This document shows positions 1 to 7,417 of a DNA stretch of 10,260 nt, in pieces (position 1 is the first letter of the stretch; every line of letters begins with the position of its first letter). Made by a program: the position numbers and the translations under genes. The notes beneath the pieces are model-generated. The model saw only the letters and a list, made by a program, of their open reading frames with translations. It was not told the DNA's origin and ran no database searches. This stretch comes from an uncultured Bacilli bacterium (GTDB lineage Bacteria; Bacillota_I; Bacilli_A; RF39; UBA660), in the NCBI GenBank assembly GCA_947588795.1, contig CANPZJ010000026.1, positions 1-10,260 on the forward strand, given 5' to 3'.

Positions 1-92
1 ATTGTTAAATATTCCCCATTAGTATCAATATTTGGTATTCTATATATTTTATAAAATCTATCAGAATCTATCTTTTTACTTCTTTTTTCCAT
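1..92 (-). CDS. 5' end of an unidentified minus-strand gene (partial)
   Basis: Reading the minus strand from an ATG at 92-90 gives 30 uninterrupted codons to the window edge, beginning MEKRSKKIDSDRFYKIYRIP. The start is supported by a perfect AGGAGG (complement of 98-103) five bases upstream of the ATG. A sigma-A-like promoter also lies immediately upstream (116-144). The visible N-terminus is basic and hydrophilic, with no signal peptide or membrane segment. I do not recognise the family from these residues. The gene is transcribed away from the rest of the window, so it is not part of any operon described here. The existence of the gene is fairly secure because RBS, promoter and open frame agree; its function is unknown. 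Confidence 0.7.
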   Translation of the reverse strand, partial: MEKRSKKIDSDRFYKIYRIPNIDTNGEYLT

Positions 93-115
93 TATGTCCT
101 CCTATATGAGGTATT

Positions 116-144
116 ATTCTATAGTAATTATTTGTATAAGTCAA
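116..144 (-). promoter_or_regulatory. Sigma-A-type promoter of the leftward gene
   Basis: On the minus strand, TTGACT (complement of 139-144) and TAGAAT (complement of 116-121) are separated by exactly 17 bases. They match the TTGACA/TATAAT consensus at 5/6 and 4/6 or better. The expected transcription start falls about 10 bases before the AGGAGG of the gene starting at 92, giving a short leader. Prediction from sequence only. Confidence 0.65.
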
Positions 145-418
145 GTTTTAAAAGGAAACTGATGTAGACTATGTGTGAGAAAATAAAAGAATACGAGCAA
201 GGAATTATTATAGAAATACTTGGACTTGAAATTTATAACAATATTAAATAAATTATGGTTTGTAAGAGGTGTGTAAAATGAAGCGATAATCATATTTAAG
301 TGTTGGATTTAGTGTTGGAATATCAATGACAATTCTTTTTAGTGTTGCTTTTTTGCAAAGTATTAAATAGTTATTCAGAAATTACAGCCGGGATTTGTTT
401 TGATATTCACTAGGAATT
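145..418. other. Decayed region without an intact gene
   Basis: This stretch contains no convincing intact gene. Two weak items are visible. A 26-codon plus-strand ORF at 171-251 (starting MCEKIKEYEQ) has only a distant purine-rich RBS and no recognisable family. A broken small membrane-peptide ORF lies at 278-370 and is listed separately. The right part (about 370-418) probably holds the degraded N-terminal coding of the adjacent endonuclease remnant. Overall it reads as degenerating DNA between the leftward gene and the nuclease fragment. Confidence 0.45.
278..370 (+). pseudogene. Possible small membrane peptide ORF broken by an early stop
   Basis: An ATG at 278 follows a purine-rich AAGAGG. 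It reads Met-Lys-Arg and then meets TAA at 287-289. Past that stop the same frame continues open to TAG at 368-370 and encodes a hydrophobic stretch (LSVGFSVGISMTILFSVAFL) typical of a membrane segment or signal peptide. The Met-Lys-Arg beginning followed by a hydrophobic run suggests a former secreted or small membrane protein, conceivably the signal peptide of the downstream secreted nuclease. The frames are not joined and the distance is short, so this is only a suggestion. Confidence 0.25.
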
Positions 419-937
419 TTGATTTCTCTAATATTAAAAAAAGATACTTTTGAAGAATATAGTAGCCTAGATTTATTAGGTAGATGTGGAGTAGCATTTG
501 CAAATATCAGTAAAGATTTAATGCCAACAGAAGAAAGAAGTAGTATTGGTATGATTAAACCATCTGGTTGGCATACTGTTAAATATGATATAGTAGATGG
601 TAAATATTTATATAATAGGTGTCATTTAATTGGTTATCAATTAACGGGAGAAAATGCTAATGAAAAGAATTTAATTACTTGTACAAGAGAAACTAATACT
701 GGGGTAATGTTAGAATATGAAAATAAAGTAGCAGAATATATCAAGAAAACTAATAATCATGTTTTATATAGAGTTACTCCAATATATAAAGATACTAATT
801 TAGTTGCAAGTGGTATTCAAATGGAAGCATTATCAGTTGAAGATAATGGTAAAGGAATTAAATTTAATATTTATGTTTATAATGTTCAAGATGGAATAGA
901 GATAGATTATAAAACTGGAGAAAGTAAGTTAATATAG
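419..937 (+). pseudogene. DNA/RNA non-specific endonuclease (EndA-like), N-terminally truncated remnant
   Basis: The open frame gives about 172 residues and matches the beta-beta-alpha-metal DNA/RNA non-specific endonuclease family, normally secreted or membrane-anchored nucleases. Visible hallmarks are LGRCGVAFANI near residue 20, SGWHTVKYD near 49, the active-site segment YNRCHLIGYQL (catalytic His69, in the DRGH position) and the metal-binding region around TRETN (Asn93) with Glu101. The C-terminus (VQDGIEIDYKTGESK) looks complete. The N-terminus is missing. Full-length relatives carry a signal peptide and roughly 80-120 more residues, whereas this frame opens after a TGA at 401-403. The only start available is a TTG at 419 with a badly spaced AGGAA. 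The other frame upstream of the A7 run at 436-442 reads NFDFSNIKK, which would join naturally to KDTFEEYS. That suggests a one-base slip in the A-run. The residues around TRETN also look less conserved than usual. I judge it a decayed gene, though catalytic residues remain. Confidence 0.65.
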
Positions 938-956
938 AATAAAAATTAAAAATATA

Positions 957-1048
957 TCCGATTAATTTCTTGAAATCTCTCCGATTGAAATATCAAAATC
1001 TCTCCGATTAGATTTTTGAAATTTGTCCGATTACATCAATTGTTACAT
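957..1048. repeat. Four direct repeats with exact 23-bp period
   Basis: The heptamer TCCGATT starts at 957, 980, 1003 and 1026, which is exactly every 23 bases. The intervening 16 bases are related but degenerate: the first three units share a GAAAT- or AAAAT-type A/T block followed by TC/TG just before the next unit. The array lies between the nuclease remnant and the abiE promoter, and the 23-base period excludes an in-frame peptide repeat. Spaced direct repeats like this occur at the ends of some insertion sequences (IS21-family ends are one example) and as iterons or regulator sites. No transposase or origin genes are present, so the identity is open. Confidence 0.6.
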
Positions 1049-1075
1049 TAAAAAATTGATAATTAATTCAAAAAA

Positions 1076-1125
1076 CATTCACTTTTTAACGAAAAAATGA
1101 TAAAATTTTAGTTAGAAAGTGAATG
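1076..1125 (+). promoter_or_regulatory. Promoter and inverted-repeat operator of the abiE operon
   Basis: Two 15-base arms, 1076-1090 and 1111-1125, are complementary except at one position and are separated by 20 bases. A promoter lies across them: TTCACT at 1078-1083, a 17-base spacer, then TAAAAT at 1101-1106 preceded by an extended -10 TG. The left arm covers the -35 box. The right arm covers the predicted transcription start and the antitoxin start codon (1123-1125). AbiEi antitoxins are known to repress their own operon by binding inverted repeats in the promoter, so this is the expected autoregulatory site. A start site near 1113 would leave an unusually short leader. Confidence 0.7.
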
Positions 1126-1725
1126 AATAAAAATATGTATTATGATAAAATATTAAAAATTACTGAAAAAAATAATGGCTACATTACAACAAAAGAAGTA
1201 GTAAACGCAGGAATTGATAAAAAATTTTTAACCAATATGGTAAAAAATGGAAAACTAATAAGAATTTCAAAAGGGTATTATGGCCTTCCGAATTATATTG
1301 CTGATGATTATTATATAATTGCCTCTAAAAGTAAAAATGCTAGATTTTCCTTAGCAACTGCTTTATATTTGCATAAATTATCTGATCGTAATCCCTTAGT
1401 TTATAATATAACTTTGCCTTATGGTTATAGTGGTACTTTACAAAAACAAAAAAATGTAATTCTTAATTTTGTAAGTAGAGATATTTTAGATTTAGGAGTA
1501 ATAGAAATGGAATCTCCGTTTGGTATGAAAATTAAAGTGTATGATATTGAACGAACAATTTGTGATATTATCAAAAATAAAAACAAAATTGATGGTGAAA
1601 TATTTTCTAAAGCGCTTAAAGATTATGCTAAAAGTAAAAGTAAAAATTTAAATAAACTTGCTAGTTATGCCAAGATTATGAAAATTGAAAAGAAAGTAGG
1701 CGAATATATGGAGGTATTATTATAG
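1123..1725 (+). CDS. abiEi: AbiEi-type antitoxin / transcriptional autorepressor (type IV toxin-antitoxin)
   Basis: This 200-residue protein is the antitoxin half of an AbiE system. It has an N-terminal winged-helix DNA-binding domain (about residues 12-57). Within it, NGYITTKEVVNAGI, KKFLTNMVKNGKL and IRISKGYYGLP follow the usual helix-turn-helix-wing order of AbiEi proteins. The remaining C-terminal domain includes ARFSLATALYLHKLSDRNP and the characteristic YDIERTICDII segment near residue 140. In the family, the N-terminal domain represses the operon and the C-terminal domain is needed to counteract the toxin without forming a stable complex with it. The gene is immediately preceded by a 15-base inverted repeat that overlaps its start, and its stop codon overlaps the toxin start by one base. 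The start at 1123 is chosen for the frame and operator layout; an alternative ATG lies at 1135. The RBS is weak (GAAAG), which fits a near-leaderless transcript. Confidence 0.88.
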   Translation: MNKNMYYDKILKITEKNNGYITTKEVVNAGIDKKFLTNMVKNGKLIRISKGYYGLPNYIADDYYIIASKSKNARFSLATALYLHKLSDRNPLVYNITLPYGYSGTLQKQKNVILNFVSRDILDLGVIEMESPFGMKIKVYDIERTICDIIKNKNKIDGEIFSKALKDYAKSKSKNLNKLASYAKIMKIEKKVGEYMEVLL

Positions 1726-2579
1726 TGAATAGTGACAAATTAAAAAGTATTATTACAAAAAAAGCAAAAGGGAATAGTAGTGTTTCAGCCCAATTATATC
1801 AAATGTATTTTTTTGAACATATTTTAGAAAGGCTTTCCAAAAGTAAATATAAAAACAATATTATATTAAAAGGTGGTTTATTACTTTCTTCTATTATTGG
1901 TGTAGATGTTCGAACAACCAGAGATATGGATGCTACTTTAAAAAGTTTGCCACTTGAAAAAGATAATGTAATAGAAATAATAACTGAAGTATTAAATATA
2001 AAAGCTGATGATGGAATAAAATATAGTATTGAAAATGTAAAAGATATAAGGCAAGAAAGTGAATATGGAGGATTTAAGATAAATATTTTAGCAACTATGG
2101 ATAATTTAAAAATTTATCTTGCCATAGAACTCACAACAGGTGATAAAATAACGCCAAGAGAAATTAAATATATGTATAATTCTCATTTTGAAGATAAAAA
2201 AATACCAATTTTAGCCTATACATTGGAAACAATTATTGCTGAAAAGTTTCAAACAATTATAGAAAGAGATATTTATAATACCAGAATGAAAGATTTTTAT
2301 GATATTTTTGTATTAATAAATGATAATAAAGAAAAAATAAATTTTAAAAATCTTGTTTTAGCAATTAAAAATACTTTTAAATATAGAGAAACTGAACTAA
2401 GTATTGAAAATATAAAAAAACAACTAAATAATATGAAATCAAATGAGCAACTTATTAATTTATGGAAAAGTTATCAAATTACTGCTCCATATTGTAATGA
2501 TGTATTTTTTGAAAGTCTATTTGTTTCGCTTGAGTATGTAACAAATATTTTAAGTGAAGAAGAATCAATTGTTATATAA
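1725..2579 (+). CDS. abiEii: AbiEii-type nucleotidyltransferase toxin (type IV toxin-antitoxin)
   Basis: This 284-residue protein belongs to the AbiEii/MenT nucleotidyltransferase toxins, which act in the cytoplasm; characterised relatives use NTPs, and MenT members modify tRNA acceptor ends. The polymerase-beta-like signature is visible: ILKGGLLLSS (Gly50-Gly51), then VRTTRDMDA with paired acidic residues Asp67 and Asp69. Further on comes the second conserved block AEKFQTIIER...NTRMKDFYDIF (Glu173, Lys174, Arg187, Lys189, Asp190, Asp193). All motifs look intact, so the toxin should be catalytically competent. The GTG start at 1725-1727 shares one base with the antitoxin TAG, and a GGAGGT lies nine bases upstream (1710-1715). 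This means translational coupling to the antitoxin. AbiE loci are known as abortive-infection phage defence and plasmid-stability modules. The target of this particular toxin cannot be read from sequence. Confidence 0.88.
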   Translation: MNSDKLKSIITKKAKGNSSVSAQLYQMYFFEHILERLSKSKYKNNIILKGGLLLSSIIGVDVRTTRDMDATLKSLPLEKDNVIEIITEVLNIKADDGIKYSIENVKDIRQESEYGGFKINILATMDNLKIYLAIELTTGDKITPREIKYMYNSHFEDKKIPILAYTLETIIAEKFQTIIERDIYNTRMKDFYDIFVLINDNKEKINFKNLVLAIKNTFKYRETELSIENIKKQLNNMKSNEQLINLWKSYQITAPYCNDVFFESLFVSLEYVTNILSEEESIVI

Positions 2580-2617
2580 AAAGTATTTAATAATAAAATT
2601 TTTGATAAGAAATTATG

Positions 2618-2646
2618 TCACCATTTATATTGGTGATTATTTTTTC
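2618..2646 (+). terminator. Intrinsic terminator after abiEii
   Basis: TCACCA (2618-2623) and TGGTGA (2631-2636) form a six-base-pair hairpin with a seven-base A/T loop. It is followed by a T-rich tract with six consecutive T (2640-2645). It lies about 40 bases after the toxin stop codon and closes the abiE operon before the exporter promoter. Confidence 0.7.
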
Positions 2647-2696
2647 ATATAATTATCACAAAAAAGTATTAACATATAGGAATACAAAAAAATTAG

Positions 2697-2725
2697 TTGC
2701 AATATATTTTAATTGCTGATAAAAT
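2697..2725 (+). promoter_or_regulatory. Promoter of the ABC exporter operon
   Basis: TTGCAA (2697-2702) and TAAAAT (2720-2725) are separated by 17 bases, with an extended -10 TG just before the -10 box. A short inverted repeat, GCAAT (2699-2703) with ATTGC (2712-2716), lies between the boxes and could bind a regulator, but five-base arms are weak evidence. The predicted start leaves a leader of about 25 bases before the ATG at 2756, with GGAGAG (2744-2749) as RBS. Confidence 0.55.
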
Positions 2726-2755
2726 CTAATAATGGCAACAAAAGGAGAGTAAAAC

Positions 2756-4528
2756 ATGTTTAAATTATTTAAAAAATTAGGAAAAAGAGAATTAATATAT
2801 GCTTTAATTTGTGTGGTATTTATATCTGTTAATGTTTATTTGGAATTAAAAATACCAGATTATATGTCACAAATAACTGTTTTAGTTCAAACAAAGGGTA
2901 GTACAATGGCCGCTATATTAAAAGAAGGCGGCTATATGATGCTATGTGCTTTTGGGAGTTTAATAGCTAGTTTTGTAGTGGGCTATTATGCTGCCCAAGT
3001 TGCGGCTTATTTTGGCAAAATTATGCGTAAATCTATCTTTGAAAAAGTTGGTAAGTTTGGCACAGAAGAAATTAAAGAATTTTCTACAAGTTCCTTAATT
3101 ACAAGAACTACTAATGATGTTACCCAAGTGCAAATGCTTATTGGTATGGGTTTACAAGCAATGATTAAAGCACCAATTATGGCATCGTGGGCAATCGTTA
3201 AAATAGCTGGTAAAAATTTTTCTTGGACAATGGCTACAGGTATTGGGGTAGTAATCTTACTTATTACAATAGCAATACTTATGTCTTTAGTATTTCCTAA
3301 ATTTAAGATAGTCCAAAAATTAACTGATAATTTAAATAGAATTACTAGAGAAAATTTAACTGGTATTAGAGTAATTCGAGCATTTAATGCTGAAGATTAT
3401 CAACAAAAGAAATTTGAGAGTGCTAATGAAGAGCTAAAAAATGTGCAATTATTTAATCAAAAGACTTTAGGTATTCTATCACCAGTTATGTCGTTAATAT
3501 CATCTGGTCTTTCTCTATCCATTTATTTTATCGGGGCAATTTTAATTGAAAAAGCTAATATGTTAGATAAAATTAATTTATTTGGGGATATGGTAGTATT
3601 TTCATCTTATGCAATGCAAGTATTAATGTCATTTATGATGTTAATTATGATCTTTGTTATTTATCCTAGAGCATCAGTATCAGCCAAAAGAATTTTAGAA
3701 GTATTAGAAACTGATGAGAAAATTAAAGATGGTACAGTTACTGAAGGCAAAGAAATTGGCACAGTAGAATTTAAAAATGTATCTTTTAAATATCCGGATG
3801 CTGAAGAATGTATTTTAGAAAATATTTCTTTTAAAGCAAATCGTGGTGAAACAGTTGCATTTATTGGTTCAACTGGTAGTGGTAAATCAACTTTAATTAA
3901 TTTAATACCAAGATTTTATGATGCAACGGATGGAGAAGTGCTAGTAGATGGCGTTAATGTTAAAGATTATAAAATAGCATCACTTAATAATAAATTGGGT
4001 TATGTATCCCAAAAAGCCGTAATTTTTAGGGGATCTGTAAGTGATAATGTTTCCTATGGTGATAATGGTAAAAAGAAACCAAGTGAAGATAAAATAAAGG
4101 AAGCAGTTGAGGTTGCTCAAGGAAAAGACTTTGTTGAAAAAATGTCCGATAAATATAATGCAGATTTAGCTCAAAGTGGTACTAATATTTCTGGGGGCCA
4201 AAAACAAAGAATAGCCATTGCTAGAGCCATAGCTAGAGATCCGGAAATATATATTTTTGATGATTCTTTTAGTGCACTTGATTATAAAACTGATTTTATT
4301 TTAAGAAAAGAGTTAAAAAAATATACTAAAGATGCTACTAATTTAATCGTTGCTCAAAGAATTGGGACAATTAAAGATGCTGATAAAATATTAGTATTAG
4401 ATGAAGGCAAATTAGTTGGCATGGGAACTCATAAAGAATTACTTAAAAATTGTGACATTTATAAAGAAATCGCTTTATCCCAACTTTCCCAAAGTGAACT
4501 TGAAAAAGATATGGAGGGATTAAAATGA
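2756..4528 (+). CDS. Heterodimeric ABC exporter, subunit with degenerate nucleotide site (membrane + ATPase)
   Basis: This 590-residue ABC half-transporter has an N-terminal transmembrane domain with about six hydrophobic segments (first near residues 13-32, others up to about 310). A C-terminal ATPase domain starts near residue 340. ATPase motifs are Walker A GSTGSGKST (371-379, Lys377), Q-loop YVSQ, signature ISGGQ (478-482), Walker B IFDD (Asp502) and a switch region AQRI. The usual catalytic Glu after Walker B is Asp503 and the switch His is Gln534, so this subunit's own ATP site is non-hydrolytic. Its signature motif is good and completes the partner's site. This is the standard arrangement of BmrCD/LmrCD-type heterodimeric multidrug or lipid exporters. 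It overlaps the next gene by four bases (ATGA), indicating coupled translation and one complex. The substrate is unknown, and no regulator gene of the kind often next to such exporters is present. Confidence 0.9.
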   Translation: MFKLFKKLGKRELIYALICVVFISVNVYLELKIPDYMSQITVLVQTKGSTMAAILKEGGYMMLCAFGSLIASFVVGYYAAQVAAYFGKIMRKSIFEKVGKFGTEEIKEFSTSSLITRTTNDVTQVQMLIGMGLQAMIKAPIMASWAIVKIAGKNFSWTMATGIGVVILLITIAILMSLVFPKFKIVQKLTDNLNRITRENLTGIRVIRAFNAEDYQQKKFESANEELKNVQLFNQKTLGILSPVMSLISSGLSLSIYFIGAILIEKANMLDKINLFGDMVVFSSYAMQVLMSFMMLIMIFVIYPRASVSAKRILEVLETDEKIKDGTVTEGKEIGTVEFKNVSFKYPDAEECILENISFKANRGETVAFIGSTGSGKSTLINLIPRFYDATDGEVLVDGVNVKDYKIASLNNKLGYVSQKAVIFRGSVSDNVSYGDNGKKKPSEDKIKEAVEVAQGKDFVEKMSDKYNADLAQSGTNISGGQKQRIAIARAIARDPEIYIFDDSFSALDYKTDFILRKELKKYTKDATNLIVAQRIGTIKDADKILVLDEGKLVGMGTHKELLKNCDIYKEIALSQLSQSELEKDMEGLK

Positions 4529-6318
4529 ATCATGGAAGACGTGGCCCTAGAGAAGTAGAAAAACCTAAAAATTTTAAAAAATCAATGCAAAGTTTAATTA
4601 AATATTGTCGTCCTTTCTTAACATCTATAGTTATTGCGATAATACTTGCGATGTTAAGTGCAATTTTATCTATTATTGGACCAGATAAACTAAGAGATAT
4701 AACAAATTTAATTACCGATGGCTTAATGACTGGTATTGATATGATAAGGGTAAGAAATATTTCTTTAGTTTTACTTACTATTTATTTAATCAGTGCCATA
4801 TTCGGCTATTTACAACAATTTATTATGGCGATAGTTACTAATAAATTCTCTAAATTATTAAGAAAAGAAATAACGGAAAAAATAAATAGAATGCCTCTTA
4901 AATATTTTGATAAAAATAGTTATGGTGATATTTTATCTAGAGTAACTAATGATGTTGATACTTTAAGTATGACAATGAATCAAAGTTTAGGTACTTTAGT
5001 TAGTTCGATAACTCTTTTAATAGGATCTATTGTCATGATGTTTATAACTAATGGTATAATGGCTATTACCGCAATTACTTCAAGTATTATTGGTTTTATC
5101 TTTATGTTTCTAGTTATCAGTCGTTCCCAAAAATATTTTGATAGATTACAAAAAGGTATTGGAGTGCTTGATGGACATATTGAAGAGATGTATACTAATC
5201 ATAATGTGGTAAGAGTTTATAATGGTGTTGATGAAGCTAATCAAAAATTTGATGAAATTAATGATGAATTATTTGATAGTGTTAGAAAAGGTAATTTTTT
5301 ATCTGGCTTAATGCATCCATTTATGGGCTTTATTGGTAACTTTGGTTATGTATGTGTTTGTATAGTGGGAGCAATACTTACTATGAATAACATTATTGAT
5401 TTTGGGGTAATAGTAGCATTTATGTTATATGTAAGATTATTTACTCAACCACTATCCCAAATTGCTCAATCATTCTCATCTTTGCAATCTTGTGCAGCAG
5501 CATCAGAGCGAGTATTTGAATTTTTAGATGAAGATGAAATGAGTAATGAAGAAAATTTAACAAAAGTGCTTGATAAAAATAAAGTAAAAGGTGCCATTGA
5601 ATTTAAACATGTTAAATTTGGCTATGATGAAGATAAAACAATTATTAAAGATTTTAATGTTTCAGTTAAACCAGGCGAAAAAATTGCTATTGTAGGTCCA
5701 ACTGGAGCAGGTAAAACAACTATGGTTAACTTACTTATGAAATTCTATGAAATTAATGATGGTGATATTTTAATTGATGGCGTATCTACTAAAGAATTAA
5801 CCAGAGAAAATATTCATGATTTATTCATTATGGTTTTACAAGATACTTGGGTATTTGAAGGTTCTATTAAAGAAAATATTCGCTATAATAAAAAAGATGT
5901 ATCCGATGAAGAAATTAAAAAGGTTTGTAAAATAGTTGGTCTTGATCATTATATTAAATCGCTATCTCGTGGTTATGATACAATTCTATCTGACAATGAT
6001 ACATTGTCATCTGGGCAAAAACAACTTTTAACAATTGCTCGTGGTATGATTAAAGACGCGCCATTCTTAATTTTAGATGAAGCAACATCTTCAGTCGATA
6101 CAAGAACAGAAGAATTAGTCCAAAAAGCCATGGATAAATTAACTGAAGGAAGAACATCATTTATTATTGCCCATAGATTATCAACAATTAAAAATGCTGA
6201 TTTAATATTAATGATGGATAATGGTAATATTATAGAAATGGGTACTCACGTGGAATTATTAAAATTAAATGGCAAATATGCTGAACTATATAATAGTCAA
6301 TTTGAGAAAATGGATTAA
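4525..6318 (+). CDS. Heterodimeric ABC exporter, catalytic-site subunit (membrane + ATPase)
   Basis: This 597-residue partner half-transporter has a short glycine/arginine-rich N-terminus, about six transmembrane segments (first near residues 33-52) and an ATPase domain from about residue 360. Motifs are Walker A GPTGAGKTT (391-399, Lys397), Q-loop MVLQD, Walker B LILDE (Asp518, catalytic Glu519) and switch AHRL (His550), all canonical. Its signature is LSSGQ (494-498) instead of LSGGQ. It therefore supplies the weak signature to the degenerate site and the catalytic residues to the working site, exactly complementary to the upstream subunit. The start is fixed by GGAGGG (4513-4518) seven bases before the ATG and by the ATGA overlap. 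The stop codon lies in the loop of the terminator hairpin. The exporter presumably sits in the cell membrane and expels a drug, peptide or lipid; the substrate cannot be assigned. Confidence 0.9.
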   Translation: MNHGRRGPREVEKPKNFKKSMQSLIKYCRPFLTSIVIAIILAMLSAILSIIGPDKLRDITNLITDGLMTGIDMIRVRNISLVLLTIYLISAIFGYLQQFIMAIVTNKFSKLLRKEITEKINRMPLKYFDKNSYGDILSRVTNDVDTLSMTMNQSLGTLVSSITLLIGSIVMMFITNGIMAITAITSSIIGFIFMFLVISRSQKYFDRLQKGIGVLDGHIEEMYTNHNVVRVYNGVDEANQKFDEINDELFDSVRKGNFLSGLMHPFMGFIGNFGYVCVCIVGAILTMNNIIDFGVIVAFMLYVRLFTQPLSQIAQSFSSLQSCAAASERVFEFLDEDEMSNEENLTKVLDKNKVKGAIEFKHVKFGYDEDKTIIKDFNVSVKPGEKIAIVGPTGAGKTTMVNLLMKFYEINDGDILIDGVSTKELTRENIHDLFIMVLQDTWVFEGSIKENIRYNKKDVSDEEIKKVCKIVGLDHYIKSLSRGYDTILSDNDTLSSGQKQLLTIARGMIKDAPFLILDEATSSVDTRTEELVQKAMDKLTEGRTSFIIAHRLSTIKNADLILMMDNGNIIEMGTHVELLKLNGKYAELYNSQFEKMD

Positions 6319-6335
6319 TTCATTTTCTCTTTTTT
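6304..6335 (+). terminator. Intrinsic terminator overlapping the end of the exporter operon
   Basis: GAGAAAATG (6304-6312) and CATTTTCTC (6321-6329) form a perfect nine-base-pair stem with an eight-base loop, followed by six T (6330-6335). The 5' arm lies within the last codons of the second exporter gene and the stop codon is in the loop. Confidence 0.8.
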
Positions 6336-6472
6336 AAAAACTTTTTGAAAATTGTTAAATAAATTTATTTGAAAATAATAATAATTTATGTGAAAATTCT
6401 GTGAAATTTTTCAAAATAAAAAGGAAATTAGCCTATGAGTGACGAATAATATATATGAGAGGAGAAAAAACT
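6336..6472 (+). other. Leader region of the nuclease array
   Basis: These 137 bases of very A/T-rich DNA must hold the promoter of the four-gene array, since an intrinsic terminator precedes them. The best candidate is TTGAAA at 6369-6374 with a weak GAAAAT 17 bases on (6392-6397), preceded by a TG. TTGAAA also occurs near 6344. A partial direct repeat TGTGAAAAT / TGTGAAATT lies around 6389-6410. A four-codon ORF at 6434-6448 is probably meaningless. I see no clear operator or terminator. Confidence 0.35.
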
Positions 6473-7417
6473 ATGGCTAACGAAACATTAAAACAATTAG
6501 AAAATGTCATAATAGAAATTGAGAGCAATTCACGAGTAAGAAAACTTATAGATAATGAAGAGAGATTAAAAGGTTATTATGAAATAGGAAGATTATTAGT
6601 AGAAGCTCAGGGTGGAGCATCTAGAGCCAAGTATGGTGATAATTTAATTAAGAAATGGGGCGACAAACTAGAAGAAAAGTATGGCAGAAAGTATAGTCGT
6701 TCTAATCTATTTTATATGAAACAATTTTATTTAGAATTTCCAATTGTCCACTCACTGCGTGGACAATTTACATGGACACATATTAAAATATTATTACCAA
6801 TAAAAAATATAAATGAAAGAAATTATTATATTAATCAAATAATACTTAATAATTTATCAAGTCGTGAATTAATTCAAGAAATTAAAAGCAAATCCTTTGA
6901 AAGATTATCTTATGCAGATAAAAATAATGTTAAGTTAATAACTGATACTCATAATAATAATTTAACCCTTGAAGATATGATTAAAGATCCAATTATTATT
7001 AATGTTAATGAAGATATTTCTGAACTAGATGAAGCCACTATTCATAAAAAAATAATAAATAATGTAGAAAATAAATTTTTTGGATTAGGAGTAGGTTTTG
7101 CTCTTGTTGGTCATGAATATAAAATAAGAGTTAATAACAAAACATTTAGAATAGATTTATTATTTTTTAATTATGAATTAAATGCATTTGTAGTAGTAGA
7201 AGTAAAAAATAGAGTATTTCATAAAGAAGATATAGGCCAATTACAATTTTATACAAATTATGTGAATAGTAATATAAGAAAATATAACCATAAAAATACA
7301 TTAGGATTATTAGTAGTAAGAGAAAAAGATGATTATGTAATCAAATATGTAACAAATAAAGATTTATTTATTACGACTTTTAAATTAGAAAATAATTATA
7401 AAAAACATGTTAATTAA
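6473..7417 (+). CDS. YhcG/DUF1016-family PD-(D/E)XK nuclease, array copy 1
   Basis: This 314-residue protein has two domains. The N-terminal DUF1016_N-type helical domain (about 1-145) contains YYEIGRLLVEAQGG, YGDNLIKKWGDKL, a putative helix-turn-helix ending in SRSNLFYMKQFYLEFPI, and TWTH at 100-103. The C-terminal YhcG domain (about 165-314) has the restriction-endonuclease-like core: HEYKIRV (Glu215), FRIDLLFF (Asp228), VVVEVKNR (Glu243 and Lys245, the E-x-K pair), and GQLQFY (Gly255-Gln256). All catalytic positions look intact. Cellular function of the family is poorly defined; members occur beside restriction-modification and defence genes. The start at 6473 is chosen because GAGAGGAG lies at 6457-6464, inside the longer frame that opens at 6455, and because it aligns with the other copies. 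Codons 90-99 form an imperfect palindrome (one mismatch) with variable triplet TCC/GGA, encoding V92, H93 and G97. It is separated from copy 2 by 17 bases, so the genes are likely co-transcribed. Confidence 0.9.
   Translation: MANETLKQLENVIIEIESNSRVRKLIDNEERLKGYYEIGRLLVEAQGGASRAKYGDNLIKKWGDKLEEKYGRKYSRSNLFYMKQFYLEFPIVHSLRGQFTWTHIKILLPIKNINERNYYINQIILNNLSSRELIQEIKSKSFERLSYADKNNVKLITDTHNNNLTLEDMIKDPIIINVNEDISELDEATIHKKIINNVENKFFGLGVGFALVGHEYKIRVNNKTFRIDLLFFNYELNAFVVVEVKNRVFHKEDIGQLQFYTNYVNSNIRKYNHKNTLGLLVVREKDDYVIKYVTNKDLFITTFKLENNYKKHVN
6742..6768. repeat. In-gene palindrome of copy 1, variable triplet TCC/GGA
   Basis: The arms at 6742-6754 and 6756-6768 surround a central C (6755). The left arm is AATTG-TCC-ACTCA and the right arm is TGCGT-GGA-CAATT. 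Twelve of 13 positions pair; the only mismatch is T6752 against C6758, next to the centre. The other three copies have G at the first of these positions and pair perfectly. As RNA it could form a stem capped by a three-base loop. It covers residues 90-99 of the nuclease. Confidence 0.9.

Noticed and set aside
171..251. 26-codon ORF beginning MCEKIKEYEQ
   Set aside because: Too short, with a poor RBS distance and no recognisable family or neighbour context.
1035..1060. Seven-base inverted repeat ATCAATT/AATTGAT as a terminator for the nuclease remnant
   Set aside because: The stem is all A/T apart from one pair, the loop is long and no T tract follows, so chance is likely in such AT-rich DNA.
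6434..6448. Four-codon ORF (Met-Ser-Asp-Glu) before the nuclease array, resembling a leader peptide
   Set aside because: No associated attenuator structure or regulatory codons. The resemblance to the gene starts is too short to matter.
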